Origin: Rhizobium rhizogenes NBRC 13257
Lineage (GTDB): Bacteria > Pseudomonadota > Alphaproteobacteria > Rhizobiales > Rhizobiaceae
Length of the DNA: 64,000 bases
Assembly: GCF_000696095.1 (NCBI RefSeq)
Contig: NZ_BAYX01000004.1
Span: 310,001-374,000, forward strand
Reading direction: 5' to 3'
The position numbers were made by a program, and so were the translations under genes. Shown here piece after piece: positions 35,044 through 44,113 of this stretch. Within the stretch, counting starts at the first letter, position 1. Every line of letters begins with the position of its first letter. The notes under the pieces were generated by a model, which made no database searches, was not told the origin of the DNA, and saw only the letters and a list, made by a program, of their open reading frames with translations.

Positions 35044-35442
35044 ATGGCGAACGTCACACAAAACCGGCCCTTGTCGCCGCATCTGCAAATCTACAAGCCT
35101 ATTCCCACCATGATCATGTCGATCGTGCACCGTATCACCGGTGGCGCGCTCTATTTCGGTACGGTGCTGGTTGCCTGGTGGCTGATCGCCGCGGCGACGG
35201 GCCAGGGCTATTTCGAACTGGTCAACTGGATCATGGGCACGATCATCGGTCGGCTCGTGCTGTTCGGTTACACATGGGCGCTGCTCCACCACATGCTCGG
35301 CGGCCTGCGCCATTTCATGTGGGACCTCGGCTACGGCTTCGGTAAGGAATTCTCGACCAAGTTGGCCAAGGCGACGCTCGTCGGTTCGCTCTGTCTGACC
35401 GCGCTGGTCTGGATTATCGGCATCGCCATCCGGCTGGTTTGA
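35044..35442 (+). CDS. sdhC: Succinate dehydrogenase cytochrome b556 subunit
   Basis: 132 residues with three membrane helices. RPLSPHLQIYKPIPTMIMSIVHRITG is the family signature (the Ser and Arg near the quinone site), and HHMLGGLRHFMWD holds the heme-ligand His. It anchors SdhAB in the inner membrane and passes electrons to ubiquinone. First gene of sdhCDAB; a palindromic element separates it from sdhD. Confidence 0.95.
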   Translation: MANVTQNRPLSPHLQIYKPIPTMIMSIVHRITGGALYFGTVLVAWWLIAAATGQGYFELVNWIMGTIIGRLVLFGYTWALLHHMLGGLRHFMWDLGYGFGKEFSTKLAKATLVGSLCLTALVWIIGIAIRLV

Positions 35443-35447
35443 TCGGC

Positions 35448-35493
35448 ATGATCCTGTCCGAAGCCGCTTTGCGGTCCTTCGGTTCGGGATCAT
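35448..35493. repeat. Rhizobial-type palindromic element between sdhC and sdhD
   Basis: ATGATCC (35448-35454) and GGATCAT (35487-35493) are outer arms; CCGAA and TTCGG, then CCGC and GCGG pair inside. It resembles the elements at 51272 and 57470 and lies inside the sdh operon, 6 bp after the sdhC stop. Confidence 0.7.
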
Positions 35494-35513
35494 TGCTTTA
35501 AAGGATATTTCTC

Positions 35514-35894
35514 ATGGATATGCGTACCCCTTTGGGCAAAGTCCGCGGCCTTGGCTCCGCCAAGGAAGGCACCGACCATTTCTGGCGCCAGCGCCTGACC
35601 GCCGTCGCCAACGTCCCGCTCTTCATTTTCTTCGTCATTTTCCTGATCATCCATGCAGGCGCTCCCTATGCGGAGGTCGTGCACGCCCTGTCGAATCCCT
35701 TCGTCGCCGTCATCATGGGCCTTATGGTGATCTCCGGTATCATTCACATGAAGCTCGGCATGCAGGTCATCATCGAGGACTATGTCCACGGCGAATTCGG
35801 CAAGATCGTCCTTCTCATGCTCAACACATTCTTCTCGATCGTCATGGCGGGGCTCTGTCTCTTCGCCATTCTGAAGATCGCGTTCGTAGGATAA
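35514..35894 (+). CDS. sdhD: Succinate dehydrogenase hydrophobic anchor subunit
   Basis: 126 residues with three membrane helices. [30 protein letters not shown] is the N-terminal block, and [18 protein letters not shown] carries the second heme-ligand His and the quinone-site Tyr-Asp region. RBS AAGGA before ATG 35514. sdhA follows after 7 bp. Confidence 0.95.
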   Translation: MDMRTPLGKVRGLGSAKEGTDHFWRQRLTAVANVPLFIFFVIFLIIHAGAPYAEVVHALSNPFVAVIMGLMVISGIIHMKLGMQVIIEDYVHGEFGKIVLLMLNTFFSIVMAGLCLFAILKIAFVG

Positions 35895-35901
35895 TTGCAT
35901 C

Positions 35902-37743
35902 ATGGCATCGAACTCATCCGCTCAGAATGGCAAAGCCTACAAGTATGTCGATCACTCCTATGACGTGATCGTCGTCGGCGCCGGCGGCGCTGGCCTGCGC
36001 GCCACGCTCGGCATGGCCGAACAGGGCTTCCGCACCGCCTGCATCACCAAGGTCTTTCCGACCCGTTCGCACACCGTTGCAGCCCAGGGCGGCATTGCCG
36101 CCTCGCTTCAGAACATGACGCCGGACAGCTGGCAGTGGCATCTCTACGACACCGTCAAGGGCTCCGACTGGCTCGGCGACGTCGACGCCATGCAATACAT
36201 GGTCATGGAAGCGCCGAAGGCGGTCTATGAGCTCGAGCATTACGGCGTGCCCTTCTCGCGCAACGAGGAAGGCAAGATCTATCAGCGCCCGTTCGGCGGC
36301 CACATGCAGAATTTCGGCGAGGGACCGCCGGTGCAGCGCACCTGCGCGGCAGCCGACCGTACCGGCCACGCCATCCTGCATACGCTCTACGGCCAGTCGC
36401 TGCGCAACAATGCGGAATTCTTCATCGAGTATTTCGCGCTCGACCTCATCATGTCGGATGACGGCAGCCGCTGCACCGGCGTCGTTGCCTGGTGCCTCGA
36501 TGACGGCACGATCCATCGCTTCGCTGCCAAGATGGTGGTGTTGGCGACCGGCGGCTATGGCCGCGCCTACTTCTCGGCAACCTCAGCCCATACCTGCACC
36601 GGTGACGGTGGCGGCATGGTGGCCCGCGCCGGACTGCCGCTGGAGGACATGGAATTCGTGCAGTTCCATCCGACCGGTATTTACGGTTCGGGATGTCTGA
36701 TCACCGAAGGCGCGCGCGGCGAAGGCGGCTATCTCGTTAATTCCGAAGGCGAGCGCTTCATGGAGCGCTATGCTCCTTCGGCAAAGGACCTTGCCTCGCG
36801 TGACGTCGTTTCTCGCTGCATGACCCTGGAAATCCGCGAGGGTCGCGGGGTTGGCAAGAACAAGGACCACATCTTCCTGCATCTCGACCATCTCGATCCA
36901 GCCGTGCTGCATGAGCGCCTGCCGGGCATTTCCGAGAGCGCGCGCATTTTCGCCGGCGTCGACGTGACCCGCGAGCCGATCCCGGTTCTGCCGACCGTCC
37001 ACTACAACATGGGCGGCATTCCGACGAACTATTGGGGCGAAGTGCTGAATGCCGACAGCAACAATCCCGAGCGCGTGTTGCCGGGTCTGATGGCCGTCGG
37101 CGAAGCCGGCTGCGCCTCGGTGCACGGTGCCAACCGTCTCGGCTCCAATTCGTTGATCGACCTCGTGGTCTTCGGTCGTGCCGCTGCCATTCGTGCCGGC
37201 GAAGTCATCGACCGCGTCAGCCCGGTGCCGCCGGTCAACGTTGCTGCCTGCGACAAGATCATGGATCGCTTCGACCGCCTGCGTCACGCCAGCGGCAGCA
37301 CGCCGACGGCGGTATTGCGCGAGAAAATGCAGCGTGCCATGCAGGAAGACGCCGCCGTTTTCCGCACGCAGGAATCGCTGGAATCCGGCTGCCGCCGCAT
37401 TTCGGAGATCTGGAAGGAACTGTCCGATGTTAAGGTCACCGACCGTTCGCTGATCTGGAATTCCGATCTCGTCGAGACGCTGGAACTGCACAATCTGATG
37501 ACCAACGCCATCGCGACGATCTACGGCGCCGAGGCCCGCAAGGAGAGCCGCGGCTCGCATGCCCGCGAGGACTATACCGAAGGCAAGTTCGGCGGCCGCG
37601 ACGATGAGAACTGGCGCAAGCACACGCTTGCCTGGGTCAACGAAGCCGGCGACGTGAAGCTCGACTATCGTCCCGTCCATACCGAACTGATTGCCGAAGG
37701 TATCGATCCGCACAAGATCGAGCCCAAGGCACGAGTATATTGA
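35902..37743 (+). CDS. sdhA: Succinate dehydrogenase flavoprotein subunit
   Basis: 613 residues. Dinucleotide-binding [11 protein letters not shown], the covalent FAD His in [11 protein letters not shown] (His57), and the substrate-site HPTGIYGSG, with the catalytic Arg in EGREVG-like EIREGRGVG, are all present. It oxidises succinate to fumarate. 17 bp separate it from sdhB. Confidence 0.97.
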   Translation: MASNSSAQNGKAYKYVDHSYDVIVVGAGGAGLRATLGMAEQGFRTACITKVFPTRSHTVAAQGGIAASLQNMTPDSWQWHLYDTVKGSDWLGDVDAMQYMVMEAPKAVYELEHYGVPFSRNEEGKIYQRPFGGHMQNFGEGPPVQRTCAAADRTGHAILHTLYGQSLRNNAEFFIEYFALDLIMSDDGSRCTGVVAWCLDDGTIHRFAAKMVVLATGGYGRAYFSATSAHTCTGDGGGMVARAGLPLEDMEFVQFHPTGIYGSGCLITEGARGEGGYLVNSEGERFMERYAPSAKDLASRDVVSRCMTLEIREGRGVGKNKDHIFLHLDHLDPAVLHERLPGISESARIFAGVDVTREPIPVLPTVHYNMGGIPTNYWGEVLNADSNNPERVLPGLMAVGEAGCASVHGANRLGSNSLIDLVVFGRAAAIRAGEVIDRVSPVPPVNVAACDKIMDRFDRLRHASGSTPTAVLREKMQRAMQEDAAVFRTQESLESGCRRISEIWKELSDVKVTDRSLIWNSDLVETLELHNLMTNAIATIYGAEARKESRGSHAREDYTEGKFGGRDDENWRKHTLAWVNEAGDVKLDYRPVHTELIAEGIDPHKIEPKARVY

Positions 37744-37760
37744 TCTGAGAGGAACTGACC

Positions 37761-38540
37761 ATGGTTGAACTCGCTCTCCCCAAGAACTCTCAGATGCGCG
37801 AAGGCAAGGTCTGGCCGAAGCCGGCGGGTGCCAAGAACACGCGCGAATTCCGCGTCTATCGCTGGAGCCCGGATGACGGTCTGAACCCGAGCATCGACAC
37901 CTATTACATCGATGTCGACGATTGCGGCCCGATGGTGCTCGATGGCTTGCTCTACATCAAGAACAACATCGACCCGACGCTGACGCTGCGCCGTTCCTGT
38001 CGTGAAGGTATCTGCGGTTCCTGCGCGATGAACATCGACGGCACCAATACGCTCGCCTGCACCAAGGGCCTGGACGAGATCAAGGGCACGGTGAAGATCT
38101 ATCCGCTGCCGCATCTGCCGGTCGTGAAGGATCTGGTGCCGGATCTGACGAACTTCTACGCCCAGCATCGCTCGATCGAGCCTTGGCTCAAGACCGTGTC
38201 GCCGCCGCCGGCCAAGGAATGGAAGCAGAGCCATGAGGACCGCCTGAAGCTCGACGGCCTCTATGAATGCATCCTCTGCGCCTGCTGCTCGACCTCCTGT
38301 CCGAGCTACTGGTGGAACGGCGACCGCTACCTCGGTCCGGCTGTTCTGCTGCAGGCCTATCGCTGGCTGATCGACAGCCGCGACGAGGCAAAGGGCGAAC
38401 GTCTCGACAATCTCGAGGACCCTTTCCGCCTCTATCGCTGCCACACGATCATGAACTGCGCCCAGACCTGCCCCAAGGGCCTGAACCCGGCCAAGGCGAT
38501 CGCCGAAATCAAGAAGATGATGGTCGAACGGCGGGTCTGA
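37761..38540 (+). CDS. sdhB: Succinate dehydrogenase iron-sulfur subunit
   Basis: 259 residues. The [2Fe-2S] ligands are Cys80, Cys85, Cys88 and Cys100 ([17 protein letters not shown]). The [4Fe-4S] and [3Fe-4S] ligands lie in [12 protein letters not shown] (from Cys170) and [14 protein letters not shown] (Cys227, 233, 237). It relays electrons from SdhA to the membrane subunits. Last gene of the sdh operon; GCGG-CTTG-CCGC at 38621-38632, followed by GTTTTTG, may be its terminator. Confidence 0.97.
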   Translation: MVELALPKNSQMREGKVWPKPAGAKNTREFRVYRWSPDDGLNPSIDTYYIDVDDCGPMVLDGLLYIKNNIDPTLTLRRSCREGICGSCAMNIDGTNTLACTKGLDEIKGTVKIYPLPHLPVVKDLVPDLTNFYAQHRSIEPWLKTVSPPPAKEWKQSHEDRLKLDGLYECILCACCSTSCPSYWWNGDRYLGPAVLLQAYRWLIDSRDEAKGERLDNLEDPFRLYRCHTIMNCAQTCPKGLNPAKAIAEIKKMMVERRV

Positions 38541-38620
38541 CCGCCGGCGATTGTTTGTTTAGCCCATCGGGTGACGAGGATCTGAACGCTTAACTACGGG
38601 AGCCGCTGCCGAAACCGGTT

Positions 38621-38638
38621 GCGGCTTGCCGCGTTTTT
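38621..38638 (+). terminator. Possible sdhB terminator
   Basis: GCGG (38621-38624), loop CTTG, CCGC (38629-38632), then GTTTTTG. The stem is short, so this is only a candidate. The 360-bp stretch 38541-38905 holds no supportable gene; AT-rich sequence at 38820-38860 probably carries the promoter of the lipoprotein gene. Confidence 0.35.
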
Positions 38639-38905
38639 GCCGGCTCTGTTTGCTCCTTGTCGCGGCTTTTCAAGCAGGTTTCGCCATCACGAAAGTGCGA
38701 TGGAAGGGTGCGAGAATTGACCGATGAGTTCTATCTGGCTGAGGTCCGGCGCGTTCAGCCTTGAAATCACCGGATTCCTGAACAGCTATGGCGTCCGGCG
38801 ATTTATGCCTGTATCGACTTGATTAACCAAAATGAAATACGTTAGTTCCAATTTTATGGGTGCTCGGTTTCCCAATGTCAGCGGTGGACGATTAGGAGTA
38901 TGATG

Positions 38906-39439
38906 ATGCAATTGAGATATGCAGTGACGGCTGCGGCGATAGGTCTGTCGCTTGCCGGTTGCCAGCGCACAGCATACAACAACGACGATACGTCCTATTC
39001 GCGCCCACCACCCTTGCAGGCTCAGCCTGTTCCTTCCGTGCAGTCCAGCCAGCTACCGCCGACGAACGGCGCCGATGGTTCGCAGTTTCCCGCGGCGCCG
39101 TCGAACGCGCCGAACGCGGCCAATCCGCAGCAACAGCAGGCGATGGCCGCATCCGCGCAGGACGTGACCAAGGAGTCCATGGTCGGCAGCTGGAAGGTCA
39201 GCAATGGCGGATCGAGCTGCGATATGTTCCTGACGCTCACCAATCTCGGTAGCGGATCGCGCGGCGGTACACGCGGTTGCGCCGGTGAACTGACGGCGAT
39301 GGGTTCCTGGGCGGTGTCCGGCAAGCAGGTTCTTCTCAAGGACCGTGACGGCAACCAGATCGGCTCGCTCTACAAGACAGCCGATTCGCGCTACGATGGC
39401 TCGACCGCGTCCGGCCAGCCGATCAGCCTCAGCCGATAA
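38906..39439 (+). CDS. Omp19-type lipoprotein / AprI-Inh family protease inhibitor
   Basis: 177 residues. The lipobox LAGC puts the lipidated Cys at 19. A Pro/Gln/Ala-rich linker (25-85) is followed by the Inh-type beta barrel: [38 protein letters not shown], and the end [14 protein letters not shown], which closely resembles Brucella Omp19 (a lipoprotein with protease-inhibitor activity). Three ATGs are stacked at 38900, 38903 and 38906; AGGAG ends at 38898, so 38906 has the best spacing. Two Cys in the barrel may bond as in Inh. Confidence 0.88.
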   Translation: MQLRYAVTAAAIGLSLAGCQRTAYNNDDTSYSRPPPLQAQPVPSVQSSQLPPTNGADGSQFPAAPSNAPNAANPQQQQAMAASAQDVTKESMVGSWKVSNGGSSCDMFLTLTNLGSGSRGGTRGCAGELTAMGSWAVSGKQVLLKDRDGNQIGSLYKTADSRYDGSTASGQPISLSR

Positions 39440-39449
39440 AGCTCTTTTG

Positions 39450-39480
39450 AAGGGGGCGGCCGTCCGGGTCGCTTCCCCTT
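39450..39480 (+). terminator. Possible terminator of the lipoprotein gene
   Basis: AAGGGG (39450-39455) can pair with CCCCTT (39475-39480), with an inner GCG/CGC separated by a two-base bulge. There is no T-run, so the call is weak. Confidence 0.3.
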
Positions 39481-39501
39481 TGCACAGGTGGATATTTCCC
39501 C

Positions 39502-40662
39502 ATGCAGCCCATGCCCGATTATTCCATCAGCGTCGGCGAACAGCTAAAGGCGCTGACGGCCTCCGGATCGCTTCAGGTGGATTCGGCGCAGATGGATGTG
39601 GCGAAATCCCTCGATCGCGTGCTTGCCAATCTCAAGCAGAAGCGGCCGGCAATCAAGTCGAGCGCTCTCGGCTGGATGTTTGCGCGCAAGAAGCCGGCCG
39701 AGATTGTTCGCGGTCTCTACATCCATGGCAGCGTCGGGCGTGGCAAGACCATGCTGATGGACATGTTCTTCGCCATGGCGCCAGCCAAAAAGAAGCGCCG
39801 GGCGCATTTCCATGAATTCATGGCCGATGTGCACAATCGCATCGCAGCTCACCGGCTGAAATTCAAGAATGGCGAGACCAAGCAGGCCGACCCGGTGCTG
39901 CCGGTCGCGGCCGACCTCTATAGCGAGGCCGAGCTGCTGTGCTTCGACGAATTCACCGTGACCGACATTGCCGACGCAATGATCCTGTCGCGGTTGTTTT
40001 CCGAGCTGTTCTCGCTCGGCTGTGTGCTGGTCGCCACCTCGAATGTCGAGCCTGACAATCTTTATCGCGACGGCCTCAATCGCGGCCTGTTCCTGCCCTT
40101 CATCGATCTGCTGAAACGCCATGTCGAGGTCGTCACGCTGGATTCGCCAACCGATTACCGGATGGAGAAGCTGAACAGTCAGCCGGTCTATCTGATCCCG
40201 ATCGACGAGCGCACCGACATGGCGATGGAGGCGTCCTGGGTACAGGCGCTGCATGGCCGCAAGCCGCAGCCCATGGACATCCCGATGAAGGGGCGGTCCA
40301 TCCATGTGCCGTTTGCCGCCGATCGCATCGCGCGTTTTTCCTTCGCCGATCTCTGCGATGCGCCGCTGGGGGCAGCCGACTTTCTGGCGATCGCCAAGCG
40401 GTTTGACACGATCTTTCTCGACCGGGTGCCGAAGCTCGGGCCGGAAAAACGCAACCAGACCAAGCGTTTCATCATCCTCATCGACACGCTTTACGATCAC
40501 GCCATCCGGCTTTATGTTTCAGCAGCGGCGATGCCGGAGGATCTGCTGGTCGAAAGACGCGGCACGGAAGGCTTCGAATTCGACCGCACCGCATCGCGGC
40601 TTTTCGAGATGCGCAGCGCCGAATATCTCGCTCAGACTCCCGCCAAACGGGCTGCCGAGTAA
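39502..40662 (+). CDS. zapE: Cell division protein ZapE / AFG1-family ATPase
   Basis: 386 residues. Walker A GSVGRGKT (76-83), Walker B LLCFDEF, sensor region VATSNVEPDNLY, and FAEICD-like FADLCDAPLGAADFLAIA are all AFG1-like. E. coli ZapE acts at the septum under stress; the mitochondrial relative Lace1/Afg1 helps respiratory complex turnover, which fits its place between sdh and mdh but is only suggestive. No signal peptide. Confidence 0.93.
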   Translation: MQPMPDYSISVGEQLKALTASGSLQVDSAQMDVAKSLDRVLANLKQKRPAIKSSALGWMFARKKPAEIVRGLYIHGSVGRGKTMLMDMFFAMAPAKKKRRAHFHEFMADVHNRIAAHRLKFKNGETKQADPVLPVAADLYSEAELLCFDEFTVTDIADAMILSRLFSELFSLGCVLVATSNVEPDNLYRDGLNRGLFLPFIDLLKRHVEVVTLDSPTDYRMEKLNSQPVYLIPIDERTDMAMEASWVQALHGRKPQPMDIPMKGRSIHVPFAADRIARFSFADLCDAPLGAADFLAIAKRFDTIFLDRVPKLGPEKRNQTKRFIILIDTLYDHAIRLYVSAAAMPEDLLVERRGTEGFEFDRTASRLFEMRSAEYLAQTPAKRAAE

Positions 40663-40676
40663 CAGATTGGTGACAG

Positions 40677-40702
40677 AATGTCTTACGTTTACGTAAGACA
40701 TT
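40677..40702. promoter_or_regulatory. Perfect 12-bp-arm palindrome upstream of mdh
   Basis: AATGTCTTACGT (40677-40688) and ACGTAAGACATT (40691-40702) are exact inverted repeats with only TT between. It is in the zapE-mdh gap, 140 bp before mdh. The tight symmetry suggests a dimeric-repressor operator; a hairpin terminator for zapE is less likely as no T-run follows. Confidence 0.65.
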
Positions 40703-40712
40703 ATCGATCTAA

Positions 40713-41804
<1,092 letters not shown>

Positions 41805-41831
41805 TTTCCGCGTTATAACAGGGATAAACCC

Positions 41832-43028
41832 ATGAACATTCATGAATATCAGGCCAAGGCTCTGCTGAAGTCCTTTGGCGCACCCGTCGCGGACGGCGTT
41901 GCCATCTTCTCCGCAGACGAAGCCGAAGCTGCCGCAAAGCAGCTTCCGGGTCCGCTTTACGTCGTCAAGAGCCAGATCCACGCCGGCGGCCGCGGCAAGG
42001 GCAAGTTCAAGGAACTTAGCCCCGACGCCAAGGGCGGCGTTCGCCTCGCCAAGTCGATCGAGGACGTCGTTGCCAATTCCAAGGACATGCTTGGCAACAC
42101 GCTGGTGACAAAGCAGACCGGCCCGGCCGGCAAGCAGGTCAACCGCCTCTACATCGAAGACGGCGCTGACATCGACCGCGAACTCTACCTCTCGATCCTG
42201 GTCGACCGCTCCGTCGGTCAGGTCGCCTTCGTCGTATCGACCGAAGGCGGCATGGACATCGAGACCGTCGCGCACGACACGCCGGAAAAGATCATCACCG
42301 TCGCCATCGATCCGGCTGCTGGTGTGACGGCTGCCGACTCGACCGCCATTTCCGACGCGCTGAAGCTCGAAGGGGCTGCTCGCGAGGACGGCGCCAAGCT
42401 GTTCCCGATCCTCTACAAGGCCTTCGTCGAGAAGGACATGGCCCTGCTCGAGGTCAACCCGCTGATCGTCATGACCAACGGCCGCCTGCGCGTCCTCGAC
42501 GCCAAGGTCTCCTTCGACGGCAATGCGCTGTTCCGTCATGAAGACATCCGCGCCCTGCGCGACAAGTCGGAAGAAGACGAGAAGGAAATCCAGGCTCACG
42601 AATACGACCTGGCTTATGTCGCCCTCGACGGCAATATCGGCTGCATGGTCAACGGTGCCGGCCTTGCCATGGCAACCATGGACATCATCAAGCTCTACGG
42701 CGCTGAGCCGGCGAACTTCCTCGATGTCGGCGGTGGCGCCACCAAGGAAAAGGTCACGGCCGCCTTCAAGATCATTACCGCCGATCCGGCGGTCCAGGGG
42801 ATCCTGGTCAACATCTTCGGCGGCATCATGAAGTGTGATGTCATTGCCGAAGGCGTGCTCGCAGCCGTCAAGGAAGTCGGTCTGAAGGTTCCGCTCGTCG
42901 TTCGCCTCGAAGGCACCAATGTCGAGCTCGGCAAGAAGATCATCAATGAATCCGGTCTCAATGTCATCTCTGCCGATGACCTGGACGATGCCGCCCAGAA
43001 GATCGTCAAGGCAGTCAAGGGAGCCTGA
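41832..43028 (+). CDS. sucC: Succinyl-CoA synthetase beta subunit
   Basis: 398 residues. [18 protein letters not shown] opens the ATP-grasp domain; [16 protein letters not shown] binds nucleotide, EVNPLIV binds metal, and the C-terminal CoA-ligase domain contains [12 protein letters not shown] and [10 protein letters not shown]. With SucD it makes ATP or GTP from succinyl-CoA. The gap to sucD is 6 bp. Confidence 0.97.
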   Translation: MNIHEYQAKALLKSFGAPVADGVAIFSADEAEAAAKQLPGPLYVVKSQIHAGGRGKGKFKELSPDAKGGVRLAKSIEDVVANSKDMLGNTLVTKQTGPAGKQVNRLYIEDGADIDRELYLSILVDRSVGQVAFVVSTEGGMDIETVAHDTPEKIITVAIDPAAGVTAADSTAISDALKLEGAAREDGAKLFPILYKAFVEKDMALLEVNPLIVMTNGRLRVLDAKVSFDGNALFRHEDIRALRDKSEEDEKEIQAHEYDLAYVALDGNIGCMVNGAGLAMATMDIIKLYGAEPANFLDVGGGATKEKVTAAFKIITADPAVQGILVNIFGGIMKCDVIAEGVLAAVKEVGLKVPLVVRLEGTNVELGKKIINESGLNVISADDLDDAAQKIVKAVKGA

Positions 43029-43034
43029 GGCAAG

Positions 43035-43937
43035 ATGTCCATTCTCATCAACAAAGACACCAAGGTCCTGGTTCAGGGCCTGACCGGCAAGACCGGCACC
43101 TTCCACACCGAGCAGGCGCTTGCCTATCACGGCACGAAGATGGTCGGCGGTATCCACCCTTCCAAGGGCGGCGAAACCTGGACCGGCAAGGAAGGCGAAA
43201 AGCTGCCGATCTTCAAGTCGGTCGCTGAAGGCAAGGACGCCACCGGCGCCAACGCCTCGGTCATCTACGTTCCGCCGGCAGGTGCCGCGGCTGCGATCCT
43301 CGAAGCGATCGACGCTGAGATCCCGTTGATCGTCTGCATCACGGAAGGCATTCCGGTTGCCGACATGGTCAAGGTCAAGGCTCGTCTCGACAAGTCGAAG
43401 TCGCGGCTGATCGGACCGAACTGCCCCGGCGTCCTGACGCCGAACGAATGCAAGATCGGCATCATGCCGGGCTCCATCTTCAAGAAGGGCTCCGTCGGCG
43501 TTCTCTCGCGTTCGGGCACGCTGACCTATGAAGCCGTGTTCCAGACCACCAATGAAGGCCTCGGCCAGACGACGGCTGTCGGCATCGGCGGCGACCCGGT
43601 CAAGGGCACGGAATTCATCGACATCCTGGAAATGTTCCTCGCCGACGACGAAACCAAGTCGATCATCATGATCGGCGAAATCGGCGGTTCGGCTGAAGAA
43701 GAAGCCGCGCAGTTCCTCAAGGACGAAGCCAAGAAGGGCCGCAAGAAGCCGATGGTCGGTTTCATCGCCGGCCGCACGGCACCTCCCGGCCGCACCATGG
43801 GCCACGCTGGCGCCGTGATTTCCGGCGGCAAGGGCGGCGCGGAAGACAAGATTGCGGCGATGGAAGCGGCAGGCATTCGCGTGTCGCCGTCGCCGGCGCG
43901 TCTCGGCAAGACGCTGGTGGAGGTCCTGAAGGGCTGA
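43035..43937 (+). CDS. sucD: Succinyl-CoA synthetase alpha subunit
   Basis: 300 residues. CoA-binding [24 protein letters not shown] N-terminus, [10 protein letters not shown], and the phosphorylated His in [12 protein letters not shown] are intact. It forms phosphohistidine during substrate-level phosphorylation. A 176-bp gap with hairpins separates it from sucA, so an internal control point is possible. Confidence 0.97.
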   Translation: MSILINKDTKVLVQGLTGKTGTFHTEQALAYHGTKMVGGIHPSKGGETWTGKEGEKLPIFKSVAEGKDATGANASVIYVPPAGAAAAILEAIDAEIPLIVCITEGIPVADMVKVKARLDKSKSRLIGPNCPGVLTPNECKIGIMPGSIFKKGSVGVLSRSGTLTYEAVFQTTNEGLGQTTAVGIGGDPVKGTEFIDILEMFLADDETKSIIMIGEIGGSAEEEAAQFLKDEAKKGRKKPMVGFIAGRTAPPGRTMGHAGAVISGGKGGAEDKIAAMEAAGIRVSPSPARLGKTLVEVLKG

Positions 43938-43955
43938 TCCTACCTATAGCAAGAC

Positions 43956-43990
43956 CCGGACGGGGAGCGGCAGCCGCCTATCCCGTCCGG
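43956..43990 (+). promoter_or_regulatory. Strong stem-loop between sucD and sucA
   Basis: CCGGACGGG (43956-43964) pairs perfectly with CCCGTCCGG (43982-43990), and GCGGC/GCCGC can pair inside. No T-run follows, so full termination seems unlikely; processing, partial attenuation or mRNA protection of sucCD is possible. Confidence 0.5.
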
Positions 43991-44087
43991 CCTTCCAATT
44001 CGTAAGTGCAGATGTGCGGTCCAAGCGGCCGCGAACGAAATACGGTCGCCGGATGTCCATAAGCCGGCAATGCAAACAAGTCGGGAG

Positions 44088-44105
44088 GCGGACGAAGGCG
44101 TCCGC
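44088..44105 (+). promoter_or_regulatory. Hairpin between SD and start codon of sucA
   Basis: GCGGACG (44088-44094) pairs perfectly with CGTCCGC (44099-44105) around AAGG. The only good SD, GGGAGG, is at 44083-44088, 25 nt before ATG 44114; folding the hairpin would bring it to about 8 nt. Confidence 0.5.
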
Positions 44106-44113
44106 ATATCACC

